From: a virus
Direction: 5' to 3' (one strand)
Virus record (IMG/VR): IMGVR_UViG_3300044701_000863
Location: 1-36,626 of that record
Length of the DNA stretch: 36,626 nt
Below, piece after piece: positions 1-5,521 of this stretch; the stretch's first letter is position 1, and each line of letters starts with the position of its first letter. The translations under genes were made by a program, and so were the position numbers. Under the pieces are notes generated by a model. That model ran no database searches and was not told the origin of the DNA. It worked only from the letters and a program-made list of their open reading frames with translations.

Positions 1-95
1 GGCGTGAGCGCGAGCGCACCGAGCAAAGGCGGGAGCGCGAGCGCGGCACCGATACCTGCAGCAAGTAGAGCGAGAGCGAATAGAGCGCGCATCAT
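1..95 (-). CDS. 5' part (duplicate copy) of small membrane peptide gene
   Basis: This is the first 31 full codons of the small hydrophobic peptide gene whose complete copy lies at 36463-36594. It is cut only because the circular genome was opened here. Its ATG (95-93) overlaps the TGA (94-92) of the 120-residue gene in an ATGA junction, suggesting coupled translation. Confidence 0.6.
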   Translation of the reverse strand, partial: MMRALFALALLAAGIGAALALPPLLGALALT

Positions 96-127
96 TGGGT
101 CTCCGCGACGGGTTCGGCTGCGCGAGC
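1..127. repeat. Terminal overlap, left copy (circular closure)
   Basis: Bases 1-127 are identical to 36500-36626. Joining the copies restores two minus-strand genes: the 43-residue gene at 36463-36594, whose first 32 codons are also present here, and the 92-454 gene, whose last codons are repeated at the right end. The 127-base length equals a common maximum assembly k-mer, so I read this as circular closure of the contig rather than a phage terminal repeat. Confidence 0.97.
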
Positions 128-454
128 GTGCGCGCGATCAATAACGGCTTCAAATTGATCAATCCCGACGCGATCGACAAGCCGATCGATATCGGCGAGC
201 GCGCGCGTGCGCGCCTGTGCCAGTGTCAGATCCGCCGACGATATCGGCATCCCTTTATAGTGCGCGTTAACGCGTAGCAGGCGATACCCGCTGACCGGGT
301 CGGAAACAATCCACTCTTTGCGGGTGGTTTTGCTGTGCTCGCGATGAAGGGCAAAGATGTGCGCGCGGGTTCCGCGCGTGTATAGCAAGCGGTCGTATTT
401 TGTCGCGATGATCTTATCGCCCGCGCGAAGATTGAAAACGGGTTTCGTTGGCAT
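92..454 (-). CDS. Hypothetical early protein, 120 aa
   Basis: Unrecognised protein of 120 residues. The ATG at 454 follows a GGAG element at good spacing. The N-terminal half is basic, with many Arg, Lys and His residues, and looks beta-rich. The C-terminal third (about residues 70-112) is predicted by eye to be helical, with an Ala- and Arg-rich pattern around ADIDRLVDRVGIDQFEAVI. It belongs to the leftward operon from 1809 and its TGA overlaps the next ATG (ATGA). No catalytic motif or membrane segment is seen. The gene is very likely real because of its ribosome site and its place in the gene chain; function is unknown. Confidence 0.75.
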   Translation of the reverse strand: MPTKPVFNLRAGDKIIATKYDRLLYTRGTRAHIFALHREHSKTTRKEWIVSDPVSGYRLLRVNAHYKGMPISSADLTLAQARTRALADIDRLVDRVGIDQFEAVIDRAHARAAEPVAETQ

Positions 455-468
455 GGTGAATTCTCCGA

Positions 469-708
469 TTAGGCTTGCGGCGCGCGCTCGAGCAGCGCGA
501 TCGTGCGAAGGTCGGTAATCTCAGCGCCGTCGCCCGGCCGATACCATCGGCCATCGTGCGCGTGCGCCAATTGCGTGCCGTGAGTATGAGCGCGCTCGGC
601 GAGCGTGGTTCCGGGTCGATCGTTGACGTGTTGGGGCTGCACGGCGTAAACCGCGCGGTTGCCCGAGGGCAGGGTCACAAGGAAAATTGAATCGGATAGC
701 ACGGCCAT
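469..708 (-). CDS. Hypothetical early protein, 79 aa
   Basis: Small protein of 79 residues with ATG at 708 preceded by GGAG about 8 bases upstream. The N-terminus (residues 2-25) is beta-like and moderately hydrophobic. The middle is His- and Arg-rich (RAHTHGTQLAHAHDGRWYR), which could bind metal or nucleic acid, though this is only composition. It ends 14 bases before the 120-residue gene and starts just after the small HTH gene, so it is an internal gene of the leftward operon. An overlapping ORF in another frame (521-715) lacks comparable start signals. Function unknown. Confidence 0.65.
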   Translation of the reverse strand: MAVLSDSIFLVTLPSGNRAVYAVQPQHVNDRPGTTLAERAHTHGTQLAHAHDGRWYRPGDGAEITDLRTIALLERAPQA

Positions 709-711
709 GGC

Positions 712-864
712 TCAAGCTCCCATCAAAAGCTTTTTGAGAAAGGGCACAGCAAACCCCGTGAGATTAGACAATTCCCGCAACGTCATGTTCGGGTTGTTGT
801 CGTATATCCGCTTGATGTCATCAAGGGTTAGACCATTAACGGATTTTTTCAGTGTGTAGGCCAT
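712..864 (-). CDS. Small helix-turn-helix-like protein, 50 aa
   Basis: I start this gene at the ATG at 864, which follows GGACAATTCACC, close to the spacing of neighbouring ribosome sites. The longer frame up to 1002 overlaps the upstream gene and is Arg/Cys-rich shadow sequence. The 50-residue product has helices around TLDDIKRIYDNNP and then TLRELSNLTGFAVPFLKKLL, a spacing that resembles a helix-turn-helix with its recognition helix at the C-terminus. It could be a small regulator acting on one of the palindromic sites at 1831-2382, but that link is inference. No dimerisation domain is visible. Confidence 0.6.
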   Translation of the reverse strand: MAYTLKKSVNGLTLDDIKRIYDNNPNMTLRELSNLTGFAVPFLKKLLMGA

Positions 865-908
865 GGTGAATTGTCCAAAAAGAGCGCCCTGAAAAGCGCG
901 AGGGTTGA

Positions 909-1574
909 TCAGGCAGCAAGCTTGATGTCGATTACACGTTTGCGCGATCCGTGGGCAGGGAATCCGACGATCACGTCGCGCGGGCGTGCGCACAGTTGGC
1001 ACGTCGCGCAGCTAACGTTATCGCGCTGGGTCGCGGGGCAAACGACGACGCGACGACCGGCCGGCGTGCGCGTGTTTTCGGTCGTGGTGGACGGAACAAC
1101 GCACACGACCGGACCGGCGCCGGTATCGGCGAGCGTATCCGCGTCGGTGAGATCGTTAGCGCTCAGATTGATCGTGAATCCCCATTCATTGGCCGTTTTG
1201 ATCCAGGACAAGCTTGCGCCGTCTCGATAGTGTGAATAGGTGAACCCGCGTCGGCCGATGTTGGCAGCAACTAGTTGCCCCAACGCGACCGGATCGACCG
1301 TCTCGCCGTCGCCGGGTAAATCGCCCGCTTGATTGTGTCGCCACAATTGGCCGTCGGGCAGTTGCGCGATCTGATCGACGAAGGTTTGCCAATCGGACCC
1401 GCGCGCACCTGATGAGACGGCCGACCAATGAAGGGCAAGCGGACCAGACGACGCGTAACACGCGTCGCGCATGCCGCAGCTAGTTGGACATGTCGCGCGC
1501 GTCGTCGTTGATACGGGAATCGGACCGGTTTTGACGTTCGCGGATTTTGGGGACAGGTGGACAGTGTAGGACAT
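909..1574 (-). CDS. Cys-rich phage protein, DUF7227/GP88-like
   Basis: The 221-residue product begins MSYTVHLSPKSANVKTGPIP. It carries a cysteine cluster CPTSCGMRDACYA at about residues 29-41 and a second one near residues 180-198 (CPATQ...CATCQLCA). The pattern of a TGPIPVSTT segment followed by CPxxCxxxxxCYA is one I associate with phage proteins called DUF7227, and it recalls the GP88 family. The cysteines could hold zinc or an iron-sulphur cluster; no enzymatic activity is established to my knowledge. It is the second gene after the leftward promoter, so it is probably made early. The start ATG at 1574 follows a GGAGGC element (about 1579-1584) at short spacing. Family assignment is from memory of the motif. 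Confidence 0.75.
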   Translation of the reverse strand: MSYTVHLSPKSANVKTGPIPVSTTTRATCPTSCGMRDACYASSGPLALHWSAVSSGARGSDWQTFVDQIAQLPDGQLWRHNQAGDLPGDGETVDPVALGQLVAANIGRRGFTYSHYRDGASLSWIKTANEWGFTINLSANDLTDADTLADTGAGPVVCVVPSTTTENTRTPAGRRVVVCPATQRDNVSCATCQLCARPRDVIVGFPAHGSRKRVIDIKLAA

Positions 1575-1626
1575 TGCAGTGCCTCCAAGGGTGAGAAAGC
1601 GCGCCCGTGGGCGCGCGGATAGGTGG

Positions 1627-1809
1627 TCAAATCTTCCAGCGCCCGTAAGCGTCCACAGTGCCGCGTGCTGCTAGTCGGTCCATGACGCGACACAAAACTT
1701 CGTTGGCGACTTGATGAGACGGCTTACCATTAGGCATCGTGTAGCACGGTTGCGCGAGTATGTTGCGCGCCCAGTCCATCTCAGCGCGATTAAATTGTGC
1801 AGGTTGCAT
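1627..1809 (-). CDS. Hypothetical early protein, 60 aa
   Basis: First gene of the leftward operon that runs through the circle junction. I choose the ATG at 1809 because GGAG lies 9 bases before it; an upstream in-frame start at 1848 would place coding sequence over the perfect palindrome at 1831-1846. The 60-residue product looks like a single helical domain (FNRAEMDWARNILAQPCY, then SHQVANEVLCRVMDRLAARG) with a short C-terminal tail. No motif is recognised. Position directly behind the promoter and operator sites suggests early expression. Confidence 0.65.
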   Translation of the reverse strand: MQPAQFNRAEMDWARNILAQPCYTMPNGKPSHQVANEVLCRVMDRLAARGTVDAYGRWKI

Positions 1810-1830
1810 GTTGTGTGCTCCTCGGTTGAC

Positions 1831-1846
1831 GCGCTCACGTGAGCGC
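1831..1846. promoter_or_regulatory. Perfect 16-bp palindrome in early leader
   Basis: GCGCTCACGTGAGCGC is a perfect palindrome between the leftward promoter candidate and the ribosome site of the first gene (ATG at 1809). It could be an operator just downstream of the transcription start or a leader hairpin without a loop. Its position and symmetry support regulation; the binding protein is unknown. Confidence 0.55.
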
Positions 1847-1855
1847 ATGAGTGAG

Positions 1856-1885
1856 ATTCTGCTACAGATTTTGTAGCATTGTCAA
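1856..1885 (-). promoter_or_regulatory. Leftward early promoter candidate with operator
   Basis: On the minus strand a perfect -35 TTGACA (1885-1880) is followed after 18 bases by CAGAAT (1861-1856), a 4/6 match to the sigma70 -10 box. The spacer contains the inverted repeat GCTACA-N5-TGTAGC (1861-1877), well placed for a repressor to block RNA polymerase. It would drive genes 1627-1809 and onward through the circle junction to the terminator at 36165-36184. Confidence 0.6.
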
Positions 1886-2040
1886 GCGGTTTTGCATGAC
1901 CCATTGACGCTTGCGACAAGTCTTGTCGCGGGTAACCCTCGCGTGAATACGTGGCCCCCAACGGGGTTGTGGCATGGGTTAGTGGCGCGCCCCCCAGTTT
2001 CATAGGGCAATGGGTTATATGGGTTATAGGTTTATAGATG

Positions 2041-2049
2041 TTATCCAAA
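2041..2049 (+). promoter_or_regulatory. DnaA-box-like site
   Basis: TTATCCAAA differs from the strong DnaA box TTATCCACA at one base. It sits at the edge of the most AT-rich segment of the intergenic region, between iteron-like repeats, as expected for an origin that recruits host DnaA. A single 9-mer with one mismatch is weak evidence alone. Confidence 0.4.
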
Positions 2050-2061
2050 TAATTAAAAATA

Positions 2062-2077
2062 CTGTATATCCATACAG
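2062..2077. repeat. Inverted repeat in AT-rich patch
   Basis: CTGTAT-ATCC-ATACAG is a perfect 6-bp inverted repeat with a 4-base centre. It lies in the AT-rich segment next to the DnaA-like box and may be a protein site or a small cruciform aiding strand opening. Confidence 0.4.
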
Positions 2078-2324
2078 CAGTAGAAATATGGTGGCGCGCG
2101 CAAACCGTTGGCGCGACTAAAACCGGGGTGCCCATGTGACCCAGATGACCCATAAGCCCCGTCCCCCCACGTTTTCAGGCCTTCGTTCAAAACTGTTTAT
2201 CAATTCAAATGGCCATGACCCATTTGACCCATTAACCCGGTTCGCATGCTACCTGAGACGCAAGCTTGCGACCTTGATGGGCATGACCCATGTGACCCAT
2301 TGGCCGCACACGCCTACTGGCGTG

Positions 2325-2382
2325 ACGTTATAACGTAGCCAGGCGTGATGTTATAACATCACATTGTGTGACGTGATAACGT
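2325..2382. promoter_or_regulatory. Three-site palindromic operator array, 23-bp spacing
   Basis: Three related palindromes are ACGTTATAACGT (2325-2336), TGATGTTATAACATCA (2346-2361) and ACGTGATAACGT (2371-2382). Their centres are at 2330.5, 2353.5 and 2376.5, exactly 23 bp apart. The first two are perfect palindromes; the third has one changed base near its centre. They share the core GTTATAAC or GATAAC. Regular spacing of about two helical turns is typical of operators bound side by side by repressor dimers, as at lambda OR. They lie about 110 bp before the TerS promoter candidate. No cognate repressor is recognisable in the genome. Confidence 0.65.
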
Positions 2383-2469
2383 AACAGCTGGGGTGTGGGA
2401 GCCGGTCGGGCTGGTCGGCTGATAGCCCCCGGTGAGGGCCGGCGGCTGGCCCGGTCAAAAACGGAGGGC

Positions 2470-2498
2470 TCGCAAGAAATTTTTTATTGCAGTAAAAT
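2470..2498 (+). promoter_or_regulatory. Weak promoter candidate for the packaging/structural operon
   Basis: A good -10 box TAAAAT (2493-2498) lies 27 bp before the TerS ATG. At 17-bp spacing the -35 region is TCGCAA (2470-2475), a 3/6 match, so the promoter would be weak or need an activator, fitting late expression. The AT-rich stretch just upstream of the -10 supports promoter function. The GC-rich bases 2383-2465 contain only short hairpin-forming sequence. Confidence 0.4.
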
Positions 2499-2525
2499 AG
2501 ACGCACCACACAATCTGTTACAGCC

Positions 2526-2969
2526 ATGACCTTCCAGTCACTTCCGCTCACGGCGCGTACGCTGGTCGCTACCGAGGCGCGTCTGCAGCGCATCTACGAC
2601 GCCGCCAAGCTAGGTTTGAAAGGCGACGCATTGGCGCTTGCATCAGGCATGTTGCCCACCGAGTTCCGGCGTCTGTGTCAGATGGACCCCATCGCCGAGA
2701 TGGCCGAGCTAAAGGGGCGCGCTGACGCCGAGCAGGCGTTAGCTACTGTTATGATGGATGCTGCATTGGCCGGCGACACCAAAGCGGCGTTAGAGGTGCT
2801 TCGCCACAGACACGATTGGGTGGCCAAGCAACAGGTGCAGATCGACGTCGCGCAACAGATCAGCGTCATCAGCGCGCTTGAGCAGGCAGAGCAACGCGTC
2901 ATCGACGTGCAGGTCACCGAGAAACTGGAGCCAACGCTTGCAACAGCCGATCTACAGCGCAGGGGATGA
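2526..2969 (+). CDS. Terminase small subunit (probable)
   Basis: The 147-residue mainly helical protein lies immediately before the large terminase gene, the usual place of the DNA-recognition subunit. Residues about 15-60 (TEARLQRIYDAAKLGLKGDA and following) look like a helical, HTH-type DNA-binding region, as in TerS proteins that select the packaging site. Residues about 75-125 form long helices likely to mediate ring assembly. It would bind the pac site and deliver DNA to TerL. No strong Shine-Dalgarno precedes the ATG at 2526. The call rests mostly on position, size and helical character. Its frame ends 11 bases before the TerL start. Confidence 0.75.
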   Translation: MTFQSLPLTARTLVATEARLQRIYDAAKLGLKGDALALASGMLPTEFRRLCQMDPIAEMAELKGRADAEQALATVMMDAALAGDTKAALEVLRHRHDWVAKQQVQIDVAQQISVISALEQAEQRVIDVQVTEKLEPTLATADLQRRG

Positions 2970-2979
2970 GCAGCAGTTG

Positions 2980-4464
2980 ATGGTGCGGCTCTGGCAGCCG
3001 CGCATCAAAGACGACCCGGAAGCGTTTGTATTGTTCGCCTTCCCGTGGGGCCAGAAGGGCACGCCACTAGAGCATTTCACAGGGCCGCGCAAATGGCAGC
3101 GGAACATCCTGCGAAGCCTGGCGCAGCACATCAAAGACAACGGCGGGCGTCTGGACTACAACGTCTTCCGGCTGGCTGTGGCCTCCGGCCGTGGGATCGG
3201 TAAGTCGGCGCTAGTCAGTTGGCTGGTGCTGTGGATGCTGTCCACGCGAATCGGCAGCACCACGATTGTGTCGGCTAACAGTGAGGCGCAGCTCCGCTCG
3301 ATCACCTGGTCGGAAATCACCAAGTGGCTGGCGATGATGATCAACAGCCACTGGTTTGAGATCAGCGCAACGCGTGTGACGCCTGCAAAGTGGCTGGCTG
3401 AGATCGTCGAACGGGACTTGAAGAAAGGCACGCGCTTCTGGTCTGTGGAAGGCAGGCTGTGGTCAGAAGAGAACCCCGACGCGTACGCGGGCTTGCACAA
3501 CAGCGACGGCGTGCTGCTGATCTTTGATGAGGCGTCAGGTATTCCAGACCCGATCTGGGACGTGGCGCAGGGGTTCTTTACCGAGAACACGCCACATCGG
3601 TTCTGGTGCGCGTTTAGCAACCCCCGGCGTAACCAAGGCTATTTCTTTGAGTGCTTCAACAGCAAGCGCGACTTCTGGGCAACAGAAAACATCGACGCCC
3701 GCGACGTAGAAGGCACCGACAAGCAGATCTACGAGCAAATCATCGCGGAGTACGGCGAGGACTCGATACAGGCCAAGGTCGAGGTGTTCGGGGAGTTCCC
3801 AAGCGCGGGCGATGACCAGTTCATCGGCCCTAGCCTAGTAGACGCTGCCTTTGGCCGCGCCAAACACAAAGACGAGACGGCGCCGATTGTGATCGGGATT
3901 GACCCGGCCAGGTCAGGCGGTGACTCGACAGTCATTGCGGTGAGGCAGGGGCGGGACATCATCGCAATCAAGCGCTACCGGGGCGATGACACGATGACGA
4001 CCGTCGGGCACGTCATCGACGCGATCGAGGAGTACAAGCCCACGCTGACGGTCATTGACGAAGGTGGGCTGGGGTATGGCATACTTGACCGACTGGTAGA
4101 ACAGCGGTATAAGGTGCGTGGGGTAAACTTTGGCTGGAAAGCCAAGAACCAGATCATGTGGGGCAACAAGCGCGCGGAGATGTGGGGGCTGATGAGGGAC
4201 TGGCTGAAGAACGCCAGCATCACGCCAGACCGACAGCTCAAGGCGGACCTGACCGGCCCCAAGACCAAGCCGGACTCAAGCGGTACGATCTTCTTGGAGA
4301 GCAAGAAGGACATGAAGGCTAGAGGACTTGCCTCACCCGACGCGGCCGATGCGATCGCCGTGACGTTCGCTTACCCCGTCGCCAGCCGCGAACCCCGCGT
4401 CGCTCAGGCCCGCCGCACCTACAGCGACCGCTCATCGGGCGCTACAAGCTGGATGGGGGCGTGA
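2980..4464 (+). CDS. Terminase large subunit, TerL
   Basis: The packaging motor ATPase and nuclease, which cuts the concatemer and pumps DNA through the portal. With the ATG at 2980 it has 494 residues. The frame is open further upstream but that part overlaps TerS and is shadow; a TTG at 2977 is an alternative start. Visible motifs are Walker A GRGIGKS (about 70-76), Walker B LLIFDEASG (about 179-187) and the RNase H-like nuclease with Asp in GIDPARSGGDST (about 306-317), Asp in TVIDEGG (about 357-363) and a late Asp in SPDAADAIAV. With a P22-like portal and circular assembly this suggests headful packaging. It ends TGATG into the next gene. Confidence 0.96.
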   Translation: MVRLWQPRIKDDPEAFVLFAFPWGQKGTPLEHFTGPRKWQRNILRSLAQHIKDNGGRLDYNVFRLAVASGRGIGKSALVSWLVLWMLSTRIGSTTIVSANSEAQLRSITWSEITKWLAMMINSHWFEISATRVTPAKWLAEIVERDLKKGTRFWSVEGRLWSEENPDAYAGLHNSDGVLLIFDEASGIPDPIWDVAQGFFTENTPHRFWCAFSNPRRNQGYFFECFNSKRDFWATENIDARDVEGTDKQIYEQIIAEYGEDSIQAKVEVFGEFPSAGDDQFIGPSLVDAAFGRAKHKDETAPIVIGIDPARSGGDSTVIAVRQGRDIIAIKRYRGDDTMTTVGHVIDAIEEYKPTLTVIDEGGLGYGILDRLVEQRYKVRGVNFGWKAKNQIMWGNKRAEMWGLMRDWLKNASITPDRQLKADLTGPKTKPDSSGTIFLESKKDMKARGLASPDAADAIAVTFAYPVASREPRVAQARRTYSDRSSGATSWMGA

Positions 4465-4721
4465 TGGCTACGAAATCTGTGAGTCTGGCAGTCGGACGGG
4501 GCGAGAAGCGCCCTACAAGCCAAGGCGCGGGCCTGACCGCTAAGGGCAGAGCTAAGTACAACGCAGCTACCGGTAGCAACCTGAAAGCGCCTGCGCCGAA
4601 CCCTAAGACAGAAGCAGACAAGGGGCGCAAGGCGTCGTTTTGTGCCAGGATGGGCGCAGTGGCCGCCAAGGCCAAGGACGGCGAGCGGGCTAAGGCGTCA
4701 CTCAAACGAGGGAAGTGCTGA
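4464..4721 (+). CDS. Basic phage protein, DUF6321-like
   Basis: The 85-residue, Lys/Arg-rich protein starts at the ATG in a TGATG overlap with TerL. The segment GAGLTAKGRAKYNAATGSNL followed by APAPNPKTEADKGRKASFCARMG is the hallmark I associate with DUF6321, a small family common in aquatic phages between terminase and portal genes. The charge suggests nucleic acid contact, perhaps with packaged DNA or the packaging complex, but no function is established. No membrane segment or enzyme motif is seen. Confidence 0.8.
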   Translation: MATKSVSLAVGRGEKRPTSQGAGLTAKGRAKYNAATGSNLKAPAPNPKTEADKGRKASFCARMGAVAAKAKDGERAKASLKRGKC

Positions 4722-4722
4722 C

Positions 4723-5220
4723 ATGAAGACTTGCTTTAAGTGCAAGACCAGCAAGCCGTTTGACTTGTACTTTAAGCACGCGCAGACAACAGACGGCTAT
4801 CATAGTTGGTGCAAAGAATGCTGCACAGCAGGCAATGAGCGGTCTAGAGCTAAGCAAAATTCCACAATTGAAGGCCGCGCAAGAGTGTTTTTGCAAAACG
4901 CCCGAAAAAGTGCTACCAAACGAAAGCAAATTTTTGCTTTGACTGTTGCCGACATTGTCGAATGTTGGCACACCCAATGGGGTGTATGTGCGTACAGCGG
5001 ACGTCAAATGACGCTTGAAGCGGGGCATTTGCATACGGTTTCCATAGAACGTATTGATAGTTCCGTTGGTTACACGCCAGAAAACACAATTTTGGTGTGC
5101 CAAGCAATAAATCGCATGAAATCAGACTTTGCATACGAAGATTTTTACGCGCTGTGCCGAGATGTTGCACAATTTCTTGGTGACGATAGACTAGAGCTTG
5201 CGGTTGGAGCGCACAAATGA
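4723..5220 (+). CDS. HNH endonuclease, free-standing (1 of 3)
   Basis: The 165-residue product starts at ATG 4723, one base after the previous stop. Residues 4-34 carry cysteine pairs CFKC and CKECC, a zinc-ribbon-like element. The nuclease part follows CAYSGRQM (about 114-121), with SIERIDSSVGYTPENT and then VCQAINRMKSD, the usual HNH core with Arg-Ile-Asp and a late Asn. These genes are normally mobile homing endonucleases that cut alleles lacking them. It sits between two small basic virion-associated genes and overlaps the next start (ATGA). Its codons look more AT-rich than TerL, consistent with transfer. A role in packaging, as for some HK97-type HNH proteins, is less likely. Confidence 0.88.
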   Translation: MKTCFKCKTSKPFDLYFKHAQTTDGYHSWCKECCTAGNERSRAKQNSTIEGRARVFLQNARKSATKRKQIFALTVADIVECWHTQWGVCAYSGRQMTLEAGHLHTVSIERIDSSVGYTPENTILVCQAINRMKSDFAYEDFYALCRDVAQFLGDDRLELAVGAHK

Positions 5221-5375
5221 AAAAACCAGGCAGCCCCGGTCTTTATGCTGCAATTCACGCCAAACAAGAGCGCATCAAAGCCGGATCGGGCGAGAAGATG
5301 CGAAAGCCTGGTTCAGCAGGTGCGCCGACTGCCAAAGCGTTCCGTGAGTCAGCCAAAACAGCTAAGAAGAGGTAG
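5217..5375 (+). CDS. Small basic conserved phage protein, 52 aa
   Basis: A 52-residue gene starting in an ATGA overlap with the HNH gene. It begins MKKPGSPGLYAAIHAKQERI and continues with KAGSGEKMRKPGS; this Gly/Lys-rich sequence recurs in podovirus packaging regions as far as I recall. It is basic and probably disordered. Its location between terminase and portal suggests a DNA- or head-associated role, but function is unknown. The stop is two bases before the next ATG. Confidence 0.75.
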   Translation: MKKPGSPGLYAAIHAKQERIKAGSGEKMRKPGSAGAPTAKAFRESAKTAKKR

Positions 5376-5377
5376 AC

Positions 5378-5521
5378 ATGCCCCTCGTCAAGTCACCCAG
5401 TAAAGCCGCCTTCCGTAAGAACATCTCTGCGGAAATAAAAAGCGGCAAAAAACCGGCGCAAGCCGCTGCAATCGCGTACGCAACCCAGCGCGCGGCAGCC
5501 AAACCAATGAAAAAGAAGTAA
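5378..5521 (+). CDS. Small basic protein, DUF6496-like
   Basis: The 47-residue gene has ATG at 5378 and a TAATG overlap with the portal gene. The sequence SPSKAAFRKNISAEIKSGK then KPAQAAAIAYATQRAA matches the pattern of DUF6496, small proteins next to phage portals. The first half would form an amphipathic helix; the C-terminus ends in a Lys run. Function is not known. Confidence 0.78.
   Translation: MPLVKSPSKAAFRKNISAEIKSGKKPAQAAAIAYATQRAAAKPMKKK

Larger units (their letters stand above)
1897..2300. repeat. Iteron-like TGACCCAT repeat region, candidate replication origin
   Basis: This lies in the only long stretch without a gene (1810-2525). TGACCCAT occurs at 1897, 2146, 2216, 2225, 2284 and 2293, with a TGACCCAG variant at 2137. 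The inverted form ATGGGTTA occurs at 1974, 2010 and 2019. Four adjacent pairs (2010/2019, 2137/2146, 2216/2225, 2284/2293) start exactly 9 bp apart. An AT-rich patch (about 2027-2095), a DnaA-like box at 2041 and a small inverted repeat at 2062-2077 sit among them. This combination resembles iteron origins; an operator cluster or packaging site is the main alternative. I see no convincing gene here. Confidence 0.6.

Noticed and set aside
2136-2333. Plus-strand ORF of 65 codons in the intergenic region
   Set aside because: Its repeated MTH and DPFDP segments come from the TGACCCAT repeats; it lacks a ribosome site and spans the operator array, so it is not accepted as a gene.
4642-4722. Upstream extension of the first HNH gene
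   Set aside because: The extra 27 codons overlap the DUF6321-like gene in another frame and encode Arg/Pro-rich sequence; the ATG at 4723 starts directly at the conserved zinc-ribbon.
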